This document shows, in pieces, positions 36,896 through 44,340 of a stretch of 64,000 nucleotides of DNA. The notes beneath the pieces were generated by a model. That model was not told where the DNA came from. It worked only from the letters and a program-made list of their open reading frames with translations, and made no database searches. Source of the DNA: Vicinamibacterales bacterium (GTDB lineage Bacteria; Acidobacteriota; Vicinamibacteria; Vicinamibacterales; Fen-181); the NCBI GenBank assembly GCA_036504215.1, contig DASXVO010000085.1:35834-99833 (forward strand), written 5' to 3'. Each line of letters opens with the position of its first letter. The stretch's first letter is position 1. A program made the translations under genes and the position numbers.

Positions 36896-36939
36896 ATGGT
36901 AAGCCGAACCCGGCCAATCTGGATGTGCACTACAGAACA
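36896..36939 (-). promoter_or_regulatory. Crp/Fnr-type class II promoter for the glucan synthase
   Basis: Minus strand: TGTTCT, GTAG, TGCACA (36939-36924), then an exact TACCAT (36901-36896) beginning 28 nt after the right half starts. The predicted transcription start is about 70 nt before the ATG at 36820. On the plus strand only a poor TAGCCT is found at the equivalent place, so the giant gene is the main target. Confidence 0.7.
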
Positions 36940-37022
36940 GACTCGGACGCCGCGGCGGCGTAGCCTTCGATCAGGAAAACCCCACGGACGGGTCGGTCGT
37001 GATGTTGAAAAGGGAGATGGAG

Positions 37023-37718
37023 ATGTTCAGCCTGCGGTCGGTGGCGGTCTCGCTTCTGTGTCTGGCATGGTGGGCCTCATCGAGCCAGGCCCAGGATCTG
37101 TCCCGGTATCGGGAGTTCCGACTCGGCACGACCCTCTCGGCCGTCGCGCTGCAGGCGGACGTGCCGACGATCGGCGTGCGCCTGATCCACTCGCGTCCGA
37201 GCCTCATCCAGGAACTGGGCTGGCAGCCACGTCCGGCAGCGAGACCCGCCTCGGAGGCGGTGAGGAACGTCCGGTTCACGTTCTGCGATAGCCTCCTGTA
37301 CCAGATCACCGTCGACTACGACCGGGACCGGATCGAAGGGCTGACCGCTGGGGACTTCGTCGACGCGCTCTCGGTCTCCTACGGCGTCCCGATCCTCGCG
37401 TCCACCCGGATCGGCTCCGGACCGCCGCCAGCAGACGACGACCTGAGCCAGGGCGTCGACCGGACCGTGGTCGCTCAGTGGGAAGACCCACAGTACTTGG
37501 TCAGCCTGGTTCACACCAGCTACCCGTCCGCGTTCGGACTGGTGCTGCTGGCGAGACTGCCGGAACAACTCGCGCGCGTCGCAACGGCCGCGTCCACCCG
37601 CCTCGACGCGCTGGAAGCGCCGCAGCGGGAGGTCAACCGTCAGCAGAAGCAGGCTGACGAGGACCGGGCAAAGGCGGAGAAGGCCAGGCTGGTGAACAAG
37701 GCGGCGTTCCGCTTCTGA
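37023..37718 (+). CDS. Secreted hypothetical protein with C-terminal coiled coil
   Basis: 231-aa exported protein of unknown family. The start at 37023 is chosen among three in-frame ATGs because AAGGGAG lies 6 nt upstream. The signal peptide MFSLRSVAVSLLCLAWWASSSQAQ ends in a clean SQA cut. The mature domain (about 25-190) contains FRLGTTLSAVALQ and LLYQITVDYDRDRIEGLTAGDFVDALSVSYG, resembling periplasmic proteins that measure ion or lipid binding, but I cannot name one. The last 50 residues form a charged coiled coil (REVNRQQKQADEDRAKAEKA). It is divergent from the glucan synthase and 270 nt before the first Crp/Fnr gene. Confidence 0.75.
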   Translation: MFSLRSVAVSLLCLAWWASSSQAQDLSRYREFRLGTTLSAVALQADVPTIGVRLIHSRPSLIQELGWQPRPAARPASEAVRNVRFTFCDSLLYQITVDYDRDRIEGLTAGDFVDALSVSYGVPILASTRIGSGPPPADDDLSQGVDRTVVAQWEDPQYLVSLVHTSYPSAFGLVLLARLPEQLARVATAASTRLDALEAPQREVNRQQKQADEDRAKAEKARLVNKAAFRF

Positions 37719-37930
37719 GACGGGGATCGGGCATGCTCGCTCCCACCCGACGTCTCGTCGTCGGGCTGATACGGCCGTCGCTGTATGACGACGATGGCTA
37801 CGTCGTGCGGCACTGGCGAGGGATCCTTCCGAGCAACACGCTCAGTTGTCTCCACAGCCTGACCGAGGACGCGGTCAGCTCGGGCGCGGTTCCGTCTGCG
37901 AGCCCCATCACCATGCATGAGCTGGCGCCT

Positions 37931-37959
37931 TTGGCGGGGCGGGCAGCGGGTGCTAGAAT
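37931..37959 (+). promoter_or_regulatory. Sigma70-type promoter for the first Crp/Fnr gene
   Basis: TTGGCG (37931-37936) and TAGAAT (37954-37959) are separated by exactly 17 nt. The start is predicted near 37966. No dyad of the island's type is present, so this first regulator is probably expressed constitutively, unlike its neighbour. Confidence 0.6.
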
Positions 37960-37988
37960 GCCCCGTGAGCCCGTTCAAGGTGGTGGCG

Positions 37989-38633
37989 GTGAAACAGGCC
38001 CCGTTCGATGTCGAGGCGTTCCTCTCGACGTCAGGAGTGGCGAGAGCCGTGAGCGCATACAGCGCCGGAATGGTGCTGTTCGCTCAAGGCGACCCCGCCG
38101 AGAGCGTCATCTACATTCAGTGCGGCGCCGTGAAGTTGAGCGTCCTGTCCCGAGGCGGCCGAGAGGCGGTCGTGGGCATGTTCGGCCCCGGGGATTTCAT
38201 CGGCGAGTGCGCCTTGGCCGGACAGCCACTCCGGATCGCCAACGCAACCGCCATCGTCGACACGACGGCGCTCGTCGTCGAGAGAGACGAGATGAAACGG
38301 GCGCTGCACGACGAGCACGCGCTGTCCGACCGCCTCGTCGCCCACCTGCTGACGCGCAATCTCCGCGTCGAAGCCGACCTGGTCGACCAACTGTTCAACC
38401 GGAGCGAGAAGCGCCTGGCGCGCGCGCTCCTCTTGCTGGCTCGGTACGGGAAGGAGGAGGAACCGCACCGGGTGTTGCCGAAGATCTCGCAGGAGGTCCT
38501 GGCCGAGATGGTGGGCACGACGCGGTCGCGCGTCAATTTTTTCATGAACAAGTTCAGGAAGCTCGGGTTCATCGAATACAACGGCAGCCTCAAGGTCAAT
38601 CACTCCCTGCTGAGCGTCGTCCTGCACGATTGA
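37989..38633 (+). CDS. Crp/Fnr family transcription regulator 1
   Basis: 214 aa from GTG at 37989, chosen because AAGGTGG lies upstream, the promoter puts the transcript start near 37966, and the resulting N-terminus (VKQAPFDVEAF) matches that of the paralogue. The cyclic-nucleotide-binding-like beta-roll spans about 12-120 (FAQGDPAESVIYI, PGDFIGECAL), a dimer helix about 105-140, and the winged HTH 165-205 with LAEMVGTTRSRVNFFMN. There is no N-terminal cysteine cluster, so it is not an Fnr-type iron-sulfur sensor; the ligand is unknown. The HTH segment is identical to that of the second regulator at 38752, so both should read the same operator. A good candidate regulator of the dyad promoters around it. 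Confidence 0.93.
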   Translation: MKQAPFDVEAFLSTSGVARAVSAYSAGMVLFAQGDPAESVIYIQCGAVKLSVLSRGGREAVVGMFGPGDFIGECALAGQPLRIANATAIVDTTALVVERDEMKRALHDEHALSDRLVAHLLTRNLRVEADLVDQLFNRSEKRLARALLLLARYGKEEEPHRVLPKISQEVLAEMVGTTRSRVNFFMNKFRKLGFIEYNGSLKVNHSLLSVVLHD

Positions 38634-38702
38634 CAGCCCTCTACCGACATTGTGGCCGCCGCGCCGCCGACTCGGCCACGGCGTCGGGCGCCTGCGGCCG
38701 GA

Positions 38703-38746
38703 TGTTCCGTTTTGCACAGACAGCGAGGTTCCCAGCCTGCCACCAT
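38703..38746 (+). promoter_or_regulatory. Crp/Fnr-type class II promoter for the second Crp/Fnr gene
   Basis: TGTTCC, GTTT, TGCACA followed by GAC (38703-38718), then CACCAT (38741-38746) 28 nt after the right half starts. The transcript start is predicted at 38752-38753, on the ATG itself, so the mRNA would be leaderless. This makes the second regulator a target of itself or of regulator 1. Confidence 0.72.
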
Positions 38747-38751
38747 GGGCC

Positions 38752-39411
38752 ATGCCCCCCAAGAACAAGAAACCTCGTCCTTTCGACCCCGAGGCGTTCC
38801 TCAATTCGACGGGCGTCGCCAAGACGGTAGTGTCCTACGAAGCAGGGCAGCCGATCTACCTGCAGGGTGGGTCGAGCGATACGATTCTGTACATCAAGAA
38901 GGGCGAGGTGAAGCTCTCGGTGGTCTCGAAGACCGGCAGGGAGGCGATCGTCGCGATCCTCGGCGCCGGCAGTTTCTGCGGGGAAGGAGCGCTGGCTGGC
39001 CAGCCGCTCCGGATCGGCAGCGCGACCGCGCACATCGCAACCACGATCATCGCGGTCGCCAAGTCCGATATGCGGCGGTTGCTGCACGAGGAACATGCGC
39101 TGTCCGACGGATTCATCACGCACCTGCTCACCAGGAACGTCCGCATCGAAGAGGACCTGATCGACCAGTTGTTCAACTCCGCCGAGAAGAGGCTGGCCCG
39201 CACGCTGCTGCTCCTCGCCCGCTACGGCGAGGAGCATACGCCGCAGCGCGTCATCCCGAGGATCTCACAGGAGACGCTCGCCGAGATGGTGGGCACGACC
39301 CGGTCGCGTGTGAACTTCTTCATGAACAGGTTCAAGAAGCTCGGGTTCATCACTGACGCCGGGGGGCTGACGATTCACAACTCGCTCCTGAGCGTCGTCC
39401 TGCACGACTGA
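38752..39411 (+). CDS. Crp/Fnr family transcription regulator 2
   Basis: 219-aa paralogue of the gene just upstream, starting MPPKNKKPRPFDPEAFL. The sensor barrel (about 20-125) has YLQGGSSDTILYIKKGEVKLSV-type strands and differs from regulator 1 mainly in its ligand pocket, for example GAGSFCGEGAL against the other's PGDFIGECAL. The HTH (about 170-198) contains the identical LAEMVGTTRSRVNFFMN. No Fnr cysteine cluster. The frame is open upstream of 38752, but the promoter geometry supports the ATG as both transcript and translation start. The pair probably arose by tandem duplication and may integrate two signals onto one regulon. Confidence 0.93.
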   Translation: MPPKNKKPRPFDPEAFLNSTGVAKTVVSYEAGQPIYLQGGSSDTILYIKKGEVKLSVVSKTGREAIVAILGAGSFCGEGALAGQPLRIGSATAHIATTIIAVAKSDMRRLLHEEHALSDGFITHLLTRNVRIEEDLIDQLFNSAEKRLARTLLLLARYGEEHTPQRVIPRISQETLAEMVGTTRSRVNFFMNRFKKLGFITDAGGLTIHNSLLSVVLHD

Positions 39412-39448
39412 CGGACCGGGCACCGGCCTCCGGGCTCGCGGGGCAGCC

Positions 39449-39601
39449 TCAGAGCCGGCCCGCCAGCATCAAGACAACCAGCACCAACAACACGAGACCG
39501 AGGCCGCTGCTGGGGTAGTACCCCCAACTCCGGCTGTGTGGCCAGGCTGGGATTGCCCCCAGCAACATCAGAACAACCACGACGAGCAGAATGGTGACCA
39601 T
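39449..39601 (-). CDS. DUF3309 small membrane protein
   Basis: 50-aa protein with two hydrophobic segments (about 3-17 and 31-47) joined by AWPHSRSWGYYPSSGLG, the hallmark of DUF3309 proteins. It is too short for most gene finders. The start at 39601 has AAGGAGGAGCG immediately upstream. It carries its own dyad promoter (39620-39663). The family is typical of stress-inducible inner-membrane peptides, and the function is unknown. Convergent with regulator 2. Confidence 0.88.
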   Translation of the reverse strand: MVTILLVVVVLMLLGAIPAWPHSRSWGYYPSSGLGLVLLVLVVLMLAGRL

Positions 39602-39619
39602 CGCTCCTCCTTCCAGAGC

Positions 39620-39663
39620 ACTATGCCTCGAGGCGGCCAGCTTCGGCTGTGCACTCTTGCACA
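39620..39663 (-). promoter_or_regulatory. Crp/Fnr-type class II promoter for DUF3309
   Basis: Minus strand: TGTGCA, AGAG, TGCACA (39663-39648) is a perfect 6-4-6 dyad, followed by CATAGT (39625-39620) 28 nt after the right half starts. The -10 sits just before the strong ribosome-binding site of the 50-aa gene. Confidence 0.72.
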
Positions 39664-40044
39664 CGCAGATGCCGCGGGGCATGGGGACCATCAACGTCTG
39701 CAGCGAGATCGGCAGGGGCACGTCGTTCGCGGTCTACTTCCCGCGGGCAGAAGGCGCCGAGTTGGTCGTCGCACCGTCGCCGCCCGCGTCTCAGCCCCGC
39801 GCCGACACGCTGACGGTGCTGGTGGCCGCGGGCGCCGGAGAAGCGCTGGGCCTGTTCGAGACGCACGCCTCGATCGACGTGCTCCTGACCGATGTCGTGT
39901 TACCGGGTGCCAGCGGGCCGGATCTGGCCAAGTGGCTCCTCGAACGACAGCCGCGGAGCCCTCGGTCCCGAAATCACGTTTCTGCAGAAGCCGTTCACTG
40001 CGGAAGCGCTCGAACGGAAGCTCCGCGGGGTATTGGACCGGTAG
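39664..40044 (+). pseudogene. Decayed 3' end of a hybrid histidine kinase
   Basis: The first frame reads TINVCSEIGRGTSFAVYFPR, the end of a kinase ATPase domain. It then runs into a shortened receiver with FETHASIDVLLTDVVLPG (the phospho-acceptor strand) and DLAKWLLERQP. The reading then shifts by one frame to PEITFLQKPFTAEALERKL and stops at 40044. Compared with the intact kinases in this window, the start of the receiver and the segment between the Asp and Lys strands are deleted, and upstream kinase domains are missing. The DUF3309 promoter overlaps its 5' side, so the remnant lies in what is now regulatory DNA. Confidence 0.75.
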
Positions 40045-40075
40045 CGCCCCGGCCGTCGGATGCGCGGCCGCGCGC

Positions 40076-42511
40076 TCAGGCCGTCCACACCCAGTCGCGA
40101 ATCTCGGGCGGGTCCTCGAAGTGCGTCCGGGCGTACGTGGCTGCCCCTTCGATAGCCGTACGACACTCGGCAACGAGCGCCGCGCCACGGGCGCCCACCC
40201 GTGCCGTACGCCGCAGCGCCTCGATGCACAGGTGATAGCGGCTCATGCCGTTCATCGCAACCATGTCGAACGGCGTTGTCGTGGTGCCCTGCTCGTTGAA
40301 TCCCCGCACGTGAAACCTCGCGGCCGCCGGCCGACCGTGCACGATCTCATGGATGGCCCGCTGGTAGCCGTGGAAGGCGAAGACGACCGGTTTGTCTTCG
40401 GTGAACAACTCGACGAACCTCGCGAGCGACATGCCGTGCGGGTGGGCATCGGGAGGAAACAACGTCATCAGGTCCACCACGTTCACCACCCGGACCCTGA
40501 GTTCGGGCGCGTGGCGGCGCAGCCACCACGCCGCGGCCGCTGTCTCGAGTGTCGGCACGTCGCCGGCCGCCGCCAGCACGACGTCGGGTTCGCCGCCGTC
40601 GTCGTTGCTCGCCCACTGCCACACCGACGCCCCGCGCGCACAGTGCTCCCTGGCCGAGGCGAGGTCCAGCCACTGCAATTGCGGCTGCTTGTCGATGACG
40701 ATCAGGTTCACGTAGTCGCGGCTGCGGAAGCAGTGGTCCGCGACCGAGAGCAGGCAGTTCCCGTCCGGCGGCAGGTAGATGCGCGCCACCGTCCCGCGCT
40801 TCGACAGCACGACGTCGATGAGCCCGGGGCCCTGGTGACTGAAGCCGTTGTGGTCGTTGCGCCAGCAGGTGGACGTCAGCAGGATGTTCAGCGAGGCGAC
40901 CGGCGCGCGCCACGGCAGCCGGTGACTCTCGGCAAGCCACTTCGCGTGCTGGACGACCATCGAGGCCGTGATCATCGCGAACGCCTCGTAGGAGGCGAAG
41001 AGACCGTGTCGGCCGGTGAGCAGGTAACCCTCGAGCCAGCCCTCGCACAGGTGCTCGCTCAGCACCTCCATGACGCGACCGTCCGATGCCACGTGGTCGT
41101 CGATGCCGATGGTCCGGCCCACGAAGCATCGGTTCTCGACGGCGAACACATCGTCCAGCCGGTTCGAAGCCGTCTCGTCGGGGCAGAAGAGGCGGAAGTT
41201 CGCCGGCCCGGCGTTGTTCACATAGATGTCCCGCATCATCTTCCCGAGCGCCCGGGTGGACTCGTCACGCGTGGAGGCCGGCTGCGCCACGGGGATGGCG
41301 TAGTCGCCGATGTCTGGCAGCCGGAGATCCTGGAGGATCGCGCCGCCGTTGGCGTGGGGGTTCGCACCCATGCGGCGGCCCCCTCTCGGCGCCAGGTCGG
41401 CGATCTCGGAGGTCAGCCGGCCGTTCGCGTCGAAGAGTGTCTCCGGATGGTAGCTCCGCATCCACGTCTCGAGCGCTGCGAGCTCGCCGGCGTCTGACTT
41501 CACGCGGTGCAGCGGCACCTGGTGTGATCGGAACGTGCCCTCGACAGGGAGCCCGTCCGCTTCCCGCGGGCCCGTCCATCCCTTCGGCGTCCTCAGGACG
41601 ATCGCGGGCCACCGCGGCCGCCCCTTGACGCCCACCGTGCGGGCCTCGGACTGGACAATCCGGATCCGGGCGTGGCAACGGTCCAGCGTCGCCGCAAATT
41701 GCTGGTGCACAACCAGCGGATCGTCACCCTCGACGAAGTGCACGTCGTAGCCGTGGCCCTCGATGACCCGACGCACGTCCTCGTCGGAGGATCGGGCCAG
41801 CACGGTCGGCCCGCCGATCTTGTAGCCGTTGAGGTGCAGGATTGGAAGCACGGCACCATCGCGGACCGGGTTCAGGAAGCTGACGCTCTTCCAGGATCCG
41901 GCGAGCGGCCCTGTTTCGGCCTCCCCATCGCCCACCACCGCCGCGACGATCAGGCCCGGGTTGTCGAAGGCCGCTCCGAAGGCGTGGGCGAGCACGTACC
42001 CGAGTTCGCCGCCTTCGTGAATGGAGCCCGGCGTCGGAACACTGACGTGGCTGGGCACGCCGCCGGGCGTCGAGAACTGGCGAAACAGGCGACCGAGGCC
42101 CTCCGTGTCCCTCGCCACCTCTGGATAGATCTCCGAGTAGGTGCCTTCGAGATAGACGTTCGCGATGATCGCCGGTCCCCCGTGCCCGGGGCCGGCGAGA
42201 ATGATCATGTCCACGTCCTTCTCCACGATCAGTCGATTGAGATGCACGTAGACGAGACTGAGGCCCGGGGATGTGCCCCAGTGGCCTAGCAAGCGCGGCT
42301 TGATATGTTCCGGTCGGAGGGGCTCACCGAGCAGTGGATTGTCGAGAAGGTAGATCTGCGCGACCGTCAGGTAGTTGGCAGCCTGCCAGTATCGGTGCAT
42401 CCGGTCCATGAGCGCCGCCGACAGCGGACCGTCTGCCGCTCCGCCTCGTGCGGGTCGTTGAGTCTCACTCGTCTCGACGATGCTGGAGATTGTCGGGTCG
42501 AACTCGTACAT
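40076..42511 (-). CDS. xfp: Phosphoketolase (xylulose-5-P/fructose-6-P)
   Basis: 811-aa thiamine-diphosphate enzyme that splits xylulose-5-phosphate or fructose-6-phosphate with phosphate to give acetyl phosphate and an aldose phosphate, bypassing CO2 loss. Full family length. Motifs in order: [62 protein letters not shown], the cofactor motif [12 protein letters not shown] (~190-201) and [13 protein letters not shown] (second-domain substrate/TPP region). The start at 42511 has a GGGGGGA ribosome site. A perfect dyad promoter lies directly upstream, so the pathway is probably switched on by the island's Crp/Fnr regulators. No acetate kinase or phosphotransacetylase is next to it. Confidence 0.95.
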   Translation of the reverse strand: MYEFDPTISSIVETSETQRPARGGAADGPLSAALMDRMHRYWQAANYLTVAQIYLLDNPLLGEPLRPEHIKPRLLGHWGTSPGLSLVYVHLNRLIVEKDVDMIILAGPGHGGPAIIANVYLEGTYSEIYPEVARDTEGLGRLFRQFSTPGGVPSHVSVPTPGSIHEGGELGYVLAHAFGAAFDNPGLIVAAVVGDGEAETGPLAGSWKSVSFLNPVRDGAVLPILHLNGYKIGGPTVLARSSDEDVRRVIEGHGYDVHFVEGDDPLVVHQQFAATLDRCHARIRIVQSEARTVGVKGRPRWPAIVLRTPKGWTGPREADGLPVEGTFRSHQVPLHRVKSDAGELAALETWMRSYHPETLFDANGRLTSEIADLAPRGGRRMGANPHANGGAILQDLRLPDIGDYAIPVAQPASTRDESTRALGKMMRDIYVNNAGPANFRLFCPDETASNRLDDVFAVENRCFVGRTIGIDDHVASDGRVMEVLSEHLCEGWLEGYLLTGRHGLFASYEAFAMITASMVVQHAKWLAESHRLPWRAPVASLNILLTSTCWRNDHNGFSHQGPGLIDVVLSKRGTVARIYLPPDGNCLLSVADHCFRSRDYVNLIVIDKQPQLQWLDLASAREHCARGASVWQWASNDDGGEPDVVLAAAGDVPTLETAAAAWWLRRHAPELRVRVVNVVDLMTLFPPDAHPHGMSLARFVELFTEDKPVVFAFHGYQRAIHEIVHGRPAAARFHVRGFNEQGTTTTPFDMVAMNGMSRYHLCIEALRRTARVGARGAALVAECRTAIEGAATYARTHFEDPPEIRDWVWTA

Positions 42512-42530
42512 GGTCTGTCCCCCCTCGCCA

Positions 42531-42574
42531 ATCCTAGAATCAGCCGTCCGCTGGAGCTGTGCACAACTGCACAG
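42531..42574 (-). promoter_or_regulatory. Crp/Fnr-type class II promoter for phosphoketolase
   Basis: CTGTGCA and TGCACAG form a perfect 7-4-7 inverted repeat (42557-42574), the most symmetric operator in the window. On the minus strand TAGGAT (42536-42531) begins 27 nt after the right half starts. The predicted leader before the phosphoketolase ATG is about 13 nt and consists mainly of its ribosome-binding site. Confidence 0.75.
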
Positions 42575-42754
42575 TCGCCGTCGCAGCCGATGACATCCGG
42601 TCCAATCGACCACGCGCGTTCAATGCAGGACATCGCGCGTGATCGACAAAGCACACACTGCTCTTACACCCTGAGCTCACCTGCGTTGAGCACGACACAC
42701 GAGCGCGCGACACCGTGAACGCGGACTCGGATGGCCGGCATCTTCTCAACGCAC

Positions 42755-42767
42755 CTGAGTCGAAGGG
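42755..42767 (-). repeat. Short dispersed repeat CCCTTCGACTCAG, copy 2 (inverted)
   Basis: Reads CTGAGTCGAAGGG on the plus strand, 45 nt before the lmo0937-like gene. Confidence 0.5.
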
Positions 42768-42811
42768 CAGCTCCTGGGCGTGAACTGCCGGGAGCGACAT
42801 GGGAGGTTGGG

Positions 42812-42964
42812 ATGCTCACGACGCTGTTCGCGATTCTGCTCGTTCTATGGCTCCTCGGCATGGTGAGTTCGTACACGATGGGAGGCTTCATCCACGTGCT
42901 GCTCGTCGTGGCTATCGTCGTTCTCCTGGTTCGGCTCATTCAGGGCCGCCGGTTGGCCAGATAG
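42812..42964 (+). CDS. lmo0937 family small membrane protein
   Basis: 50-aa protein with two membrane segments (about 3-18 and 25-43) and a basic tail QGRRLAR, matching the lmo0937-type family of tiny inner-membrane proteins (MLTTLFAILLVLWLLGMV, FIHVLLVVAIVVLLVRLI). The ATG at 42812 has GGGAGG 5 nt upstream; longer in-frame starts lack support. It sits between phosphoketolase and the SYLF gene in the stress island. No dyad promoter of the island type is visible immediately upstream, so it may depend on another promoter. Function unknown. Confidence 0.85.
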   Translation: MLTTLFAILLVLWLLGMVSSYTMGGFIHVLLVVAIVVLLVRLIQGRRLAR

Positions 42965-43071
42965 TCGAATCGGAGCGCTGTTCGGATTGCACGAGTCATG
43001 CCGAGGCACGAGATCCTTGGTTGAGGATGTGCACACACGTCACTCGATGTTGGGTCCAGAAGGGTTGATGA

Positions 43072-43962
43072 ATGGTTCGATACGTATTCGCATTCTGCGT
43101 GATATTCGGCATGGCCACTCTCGGGGCCCAGACCAAGGAACAGAGCCGACTGGAGAACTGCGGCGTCGTGATGGAGGAGGTCCTCAACATTCCCGACAAC
43201 ATCCCCCAGGAACTCCTCGAGAAGGCCGAGTGCGTCCTCGTCATTCCGTCGATGACGAAGGTGGCAATCGGGTTCGGCGGCAGCTACGGCCGAGGCGCCA
43301 TGGTCTGCCGGTCGGGAGCCTCGTTCGAGGGACCGTGGGGCGCCCCTGCCATGTATACGCTCGAAGGCGGGAGCTTCGGGCTCCAGCTCGGTGCCGAGTC
43401 CACCGACCTCGTCCTTCTTGTCATGAACAGGCGCGGCGCGGACGCGCTGCTCAGCAGCAAGGTGAAACTCGGCGGGAACGCCTCGGCCGCGGCCGGCCCA
43501 AAGGGACGCGCCGTCGAAGCGTCGACTGACGCCTCAATGCGAGCCGAGATTCTCAGTTACTCCAGATCGCGCGGGTTGTTCGCCGGCGTCTCGCTCTCGG
43601 GCACGTTGCTGCGGCCGGACAACGACGCCAACGCGGAAGTCTACGGTCACAAGATCACGGCGCGACGGATCGTCATGGGCAGGCCCATGACGACCGTCCC
43701 GGAGTCGGGCCATCGCTTCGTCAACGTGTTGCAGAGGAGTTCTCCGGGCAACGAGTCGACGAAGCCGTACGGTCAGTTGCGCGACCCGCGGGGGAGGCAC
43801 GGCTTCCCCCGAGACGCTTCTGCCGAACGCGACACAGTTGACGCTGTGCACGACCTGCCAGCCGGCAATCCACCCGGACGGAACGGTGCACAAGACGGCG
43901 CCCGAGGCAGACGCCTTGCGGGCGAAAGAGCGCCCCCCTCGCATCCTCGGGAAAGCAAGTAG
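43072..43962 (+). CDS. Exported SYLF-domain (Ysc84-like) lipid-binding protein, possible 3' frameshift
   Basis: 296 codons as read. An N-terminal signal (VRYVFAFCVIFGMATLGAQ) is followed by a SYLF domain, about residues 28-215: AECVLVIPSMTKVAIGFGGSYGRGAMVCR, TLEGGSFGLQLGAESTDLVLLVMN, LGGNASAAAGPKGRAVEASTDA and LFAGVSLSGTLLRPDNDAN. SYLF proteins bind phosphoinositides or other lipids. After about residue 235 the frame becomes Arg/Gly/Asp-rich. The +1 frame beyond the G run at 43789-43793 has G/C-rich third positions and reads TLCTTCQPAIHPDGTVH, with a CxxC, suggesting a one-base insertion or an assembly error there. GAAGGG precedes the ATG. Confidence 0.82.
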   Translation: MVRYVFAFCVIFGMATLGAQTKEQSRLENCGVVMEEVLNIPDNIPQELLEKAECVLVIPSMTKVAIGFGGSYGRGAMVCRSGASFEGPWGAPAMYTLEGGSFGLQLGAESTDLVLLVMNRRGADALLSSKVKLGGNASAAAGPKGRAVEASTDASMRAEILSYSRSRGLFAGVSLSGTLLRPDNDANAEVYGHKITARRIVMGRPMTTVPESGHRFVNVLQRSSPGNESTKPYGQLRDPRGRHGFPRDASAERDTVDAVHDLPAGNPPGRNGAQDGARGRRLAGERAPPSHPRESK

Positions 43963-44040
43963 TGGTCCAAAGGACTGGTGTGCGATGAAGGTCCGGCGAT
44001 ACGGGCCTGTCCACCGCCGCCGTCGCCCGTCCCGTACTCG

Positions 44041-44319
44041 TCACCAGCGCCTGGAGAGCAGGTGAATGAGCGCTACGAACAGCGCGGCGCCGATAATCGA
44101 CCACAGCACCGGGAAGGGATGCCCACTGATCTGGACGACGAAGGGTTCCGACAGCGCGAGCCGAGCCGCGATCCAGGGCCCGATGAGGGCGCCGATGAAT
44201 CCGAGCGCTGTGGACACGATGAGTCCACCGCGGGCCCCGCCGGCGATCGCCTTGCCGACGGCGCCGCAGACGGCCGCGATGACAACGAGGAAGATGAGCC
44301 CGGGTAACGTGTACGTCAT
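44041..44319 (-). CDS. GlsB/YeaQ/YmgE family membrane protein
   Basis: 92-aa protein with three membrane segments and glycine zippers: LIFLVVIAAVCGAVGKAIAGG, a STALGFIGALIGPWIAARL segment and VLWSIIGAALFVALIHLL. This is the transglycosylase-associated GlsB/YeaQ/YmgE family, typically induced by stress or stationary phase; mechanism unknown. It begins 21 nt after the stop of the 516-aa gene on the same strand and so shares that gene's Crp/Fnr-type promoter. Confidence 0.92.
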   Translation of the reverse strand: MTYTLPGLIFLVVIAAVCGAVGKAIAGGARGGLIVSTALGFIGALIGPWIAARLALSEPFVVQISGHPFPVLWSIIGAALFVALIHLLSRRW

Positions 44320-44340
44320 GACAACTGGTCCTTTCGTGAC

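Noticed and set aside
36934..36966. Plus-strand promoter from the 36924 dyad toward the secreted protein at 37023
   Set aside because: The right half (AGAACA) and -10 (TAGCCT) are both poorer than on the minus strand, where TACCAT is exact.
38741..38750. CCATGGGCC as an alternative start codon for regulator 2
   Set aside because: The ATG is out of frame with the regulator and lies in the -10 box, as in the other promoter modules at 46347 and 50773.
43028..43043. TGTGCA-CACA-CGTCAC upstream of the SYLF gene, resembling the island operator
   Set aside because: The right half is poor and a -10 at the usual distance would fall on the gene's start region after its ribosome-binding site, so it cannot be the same class of promoter.
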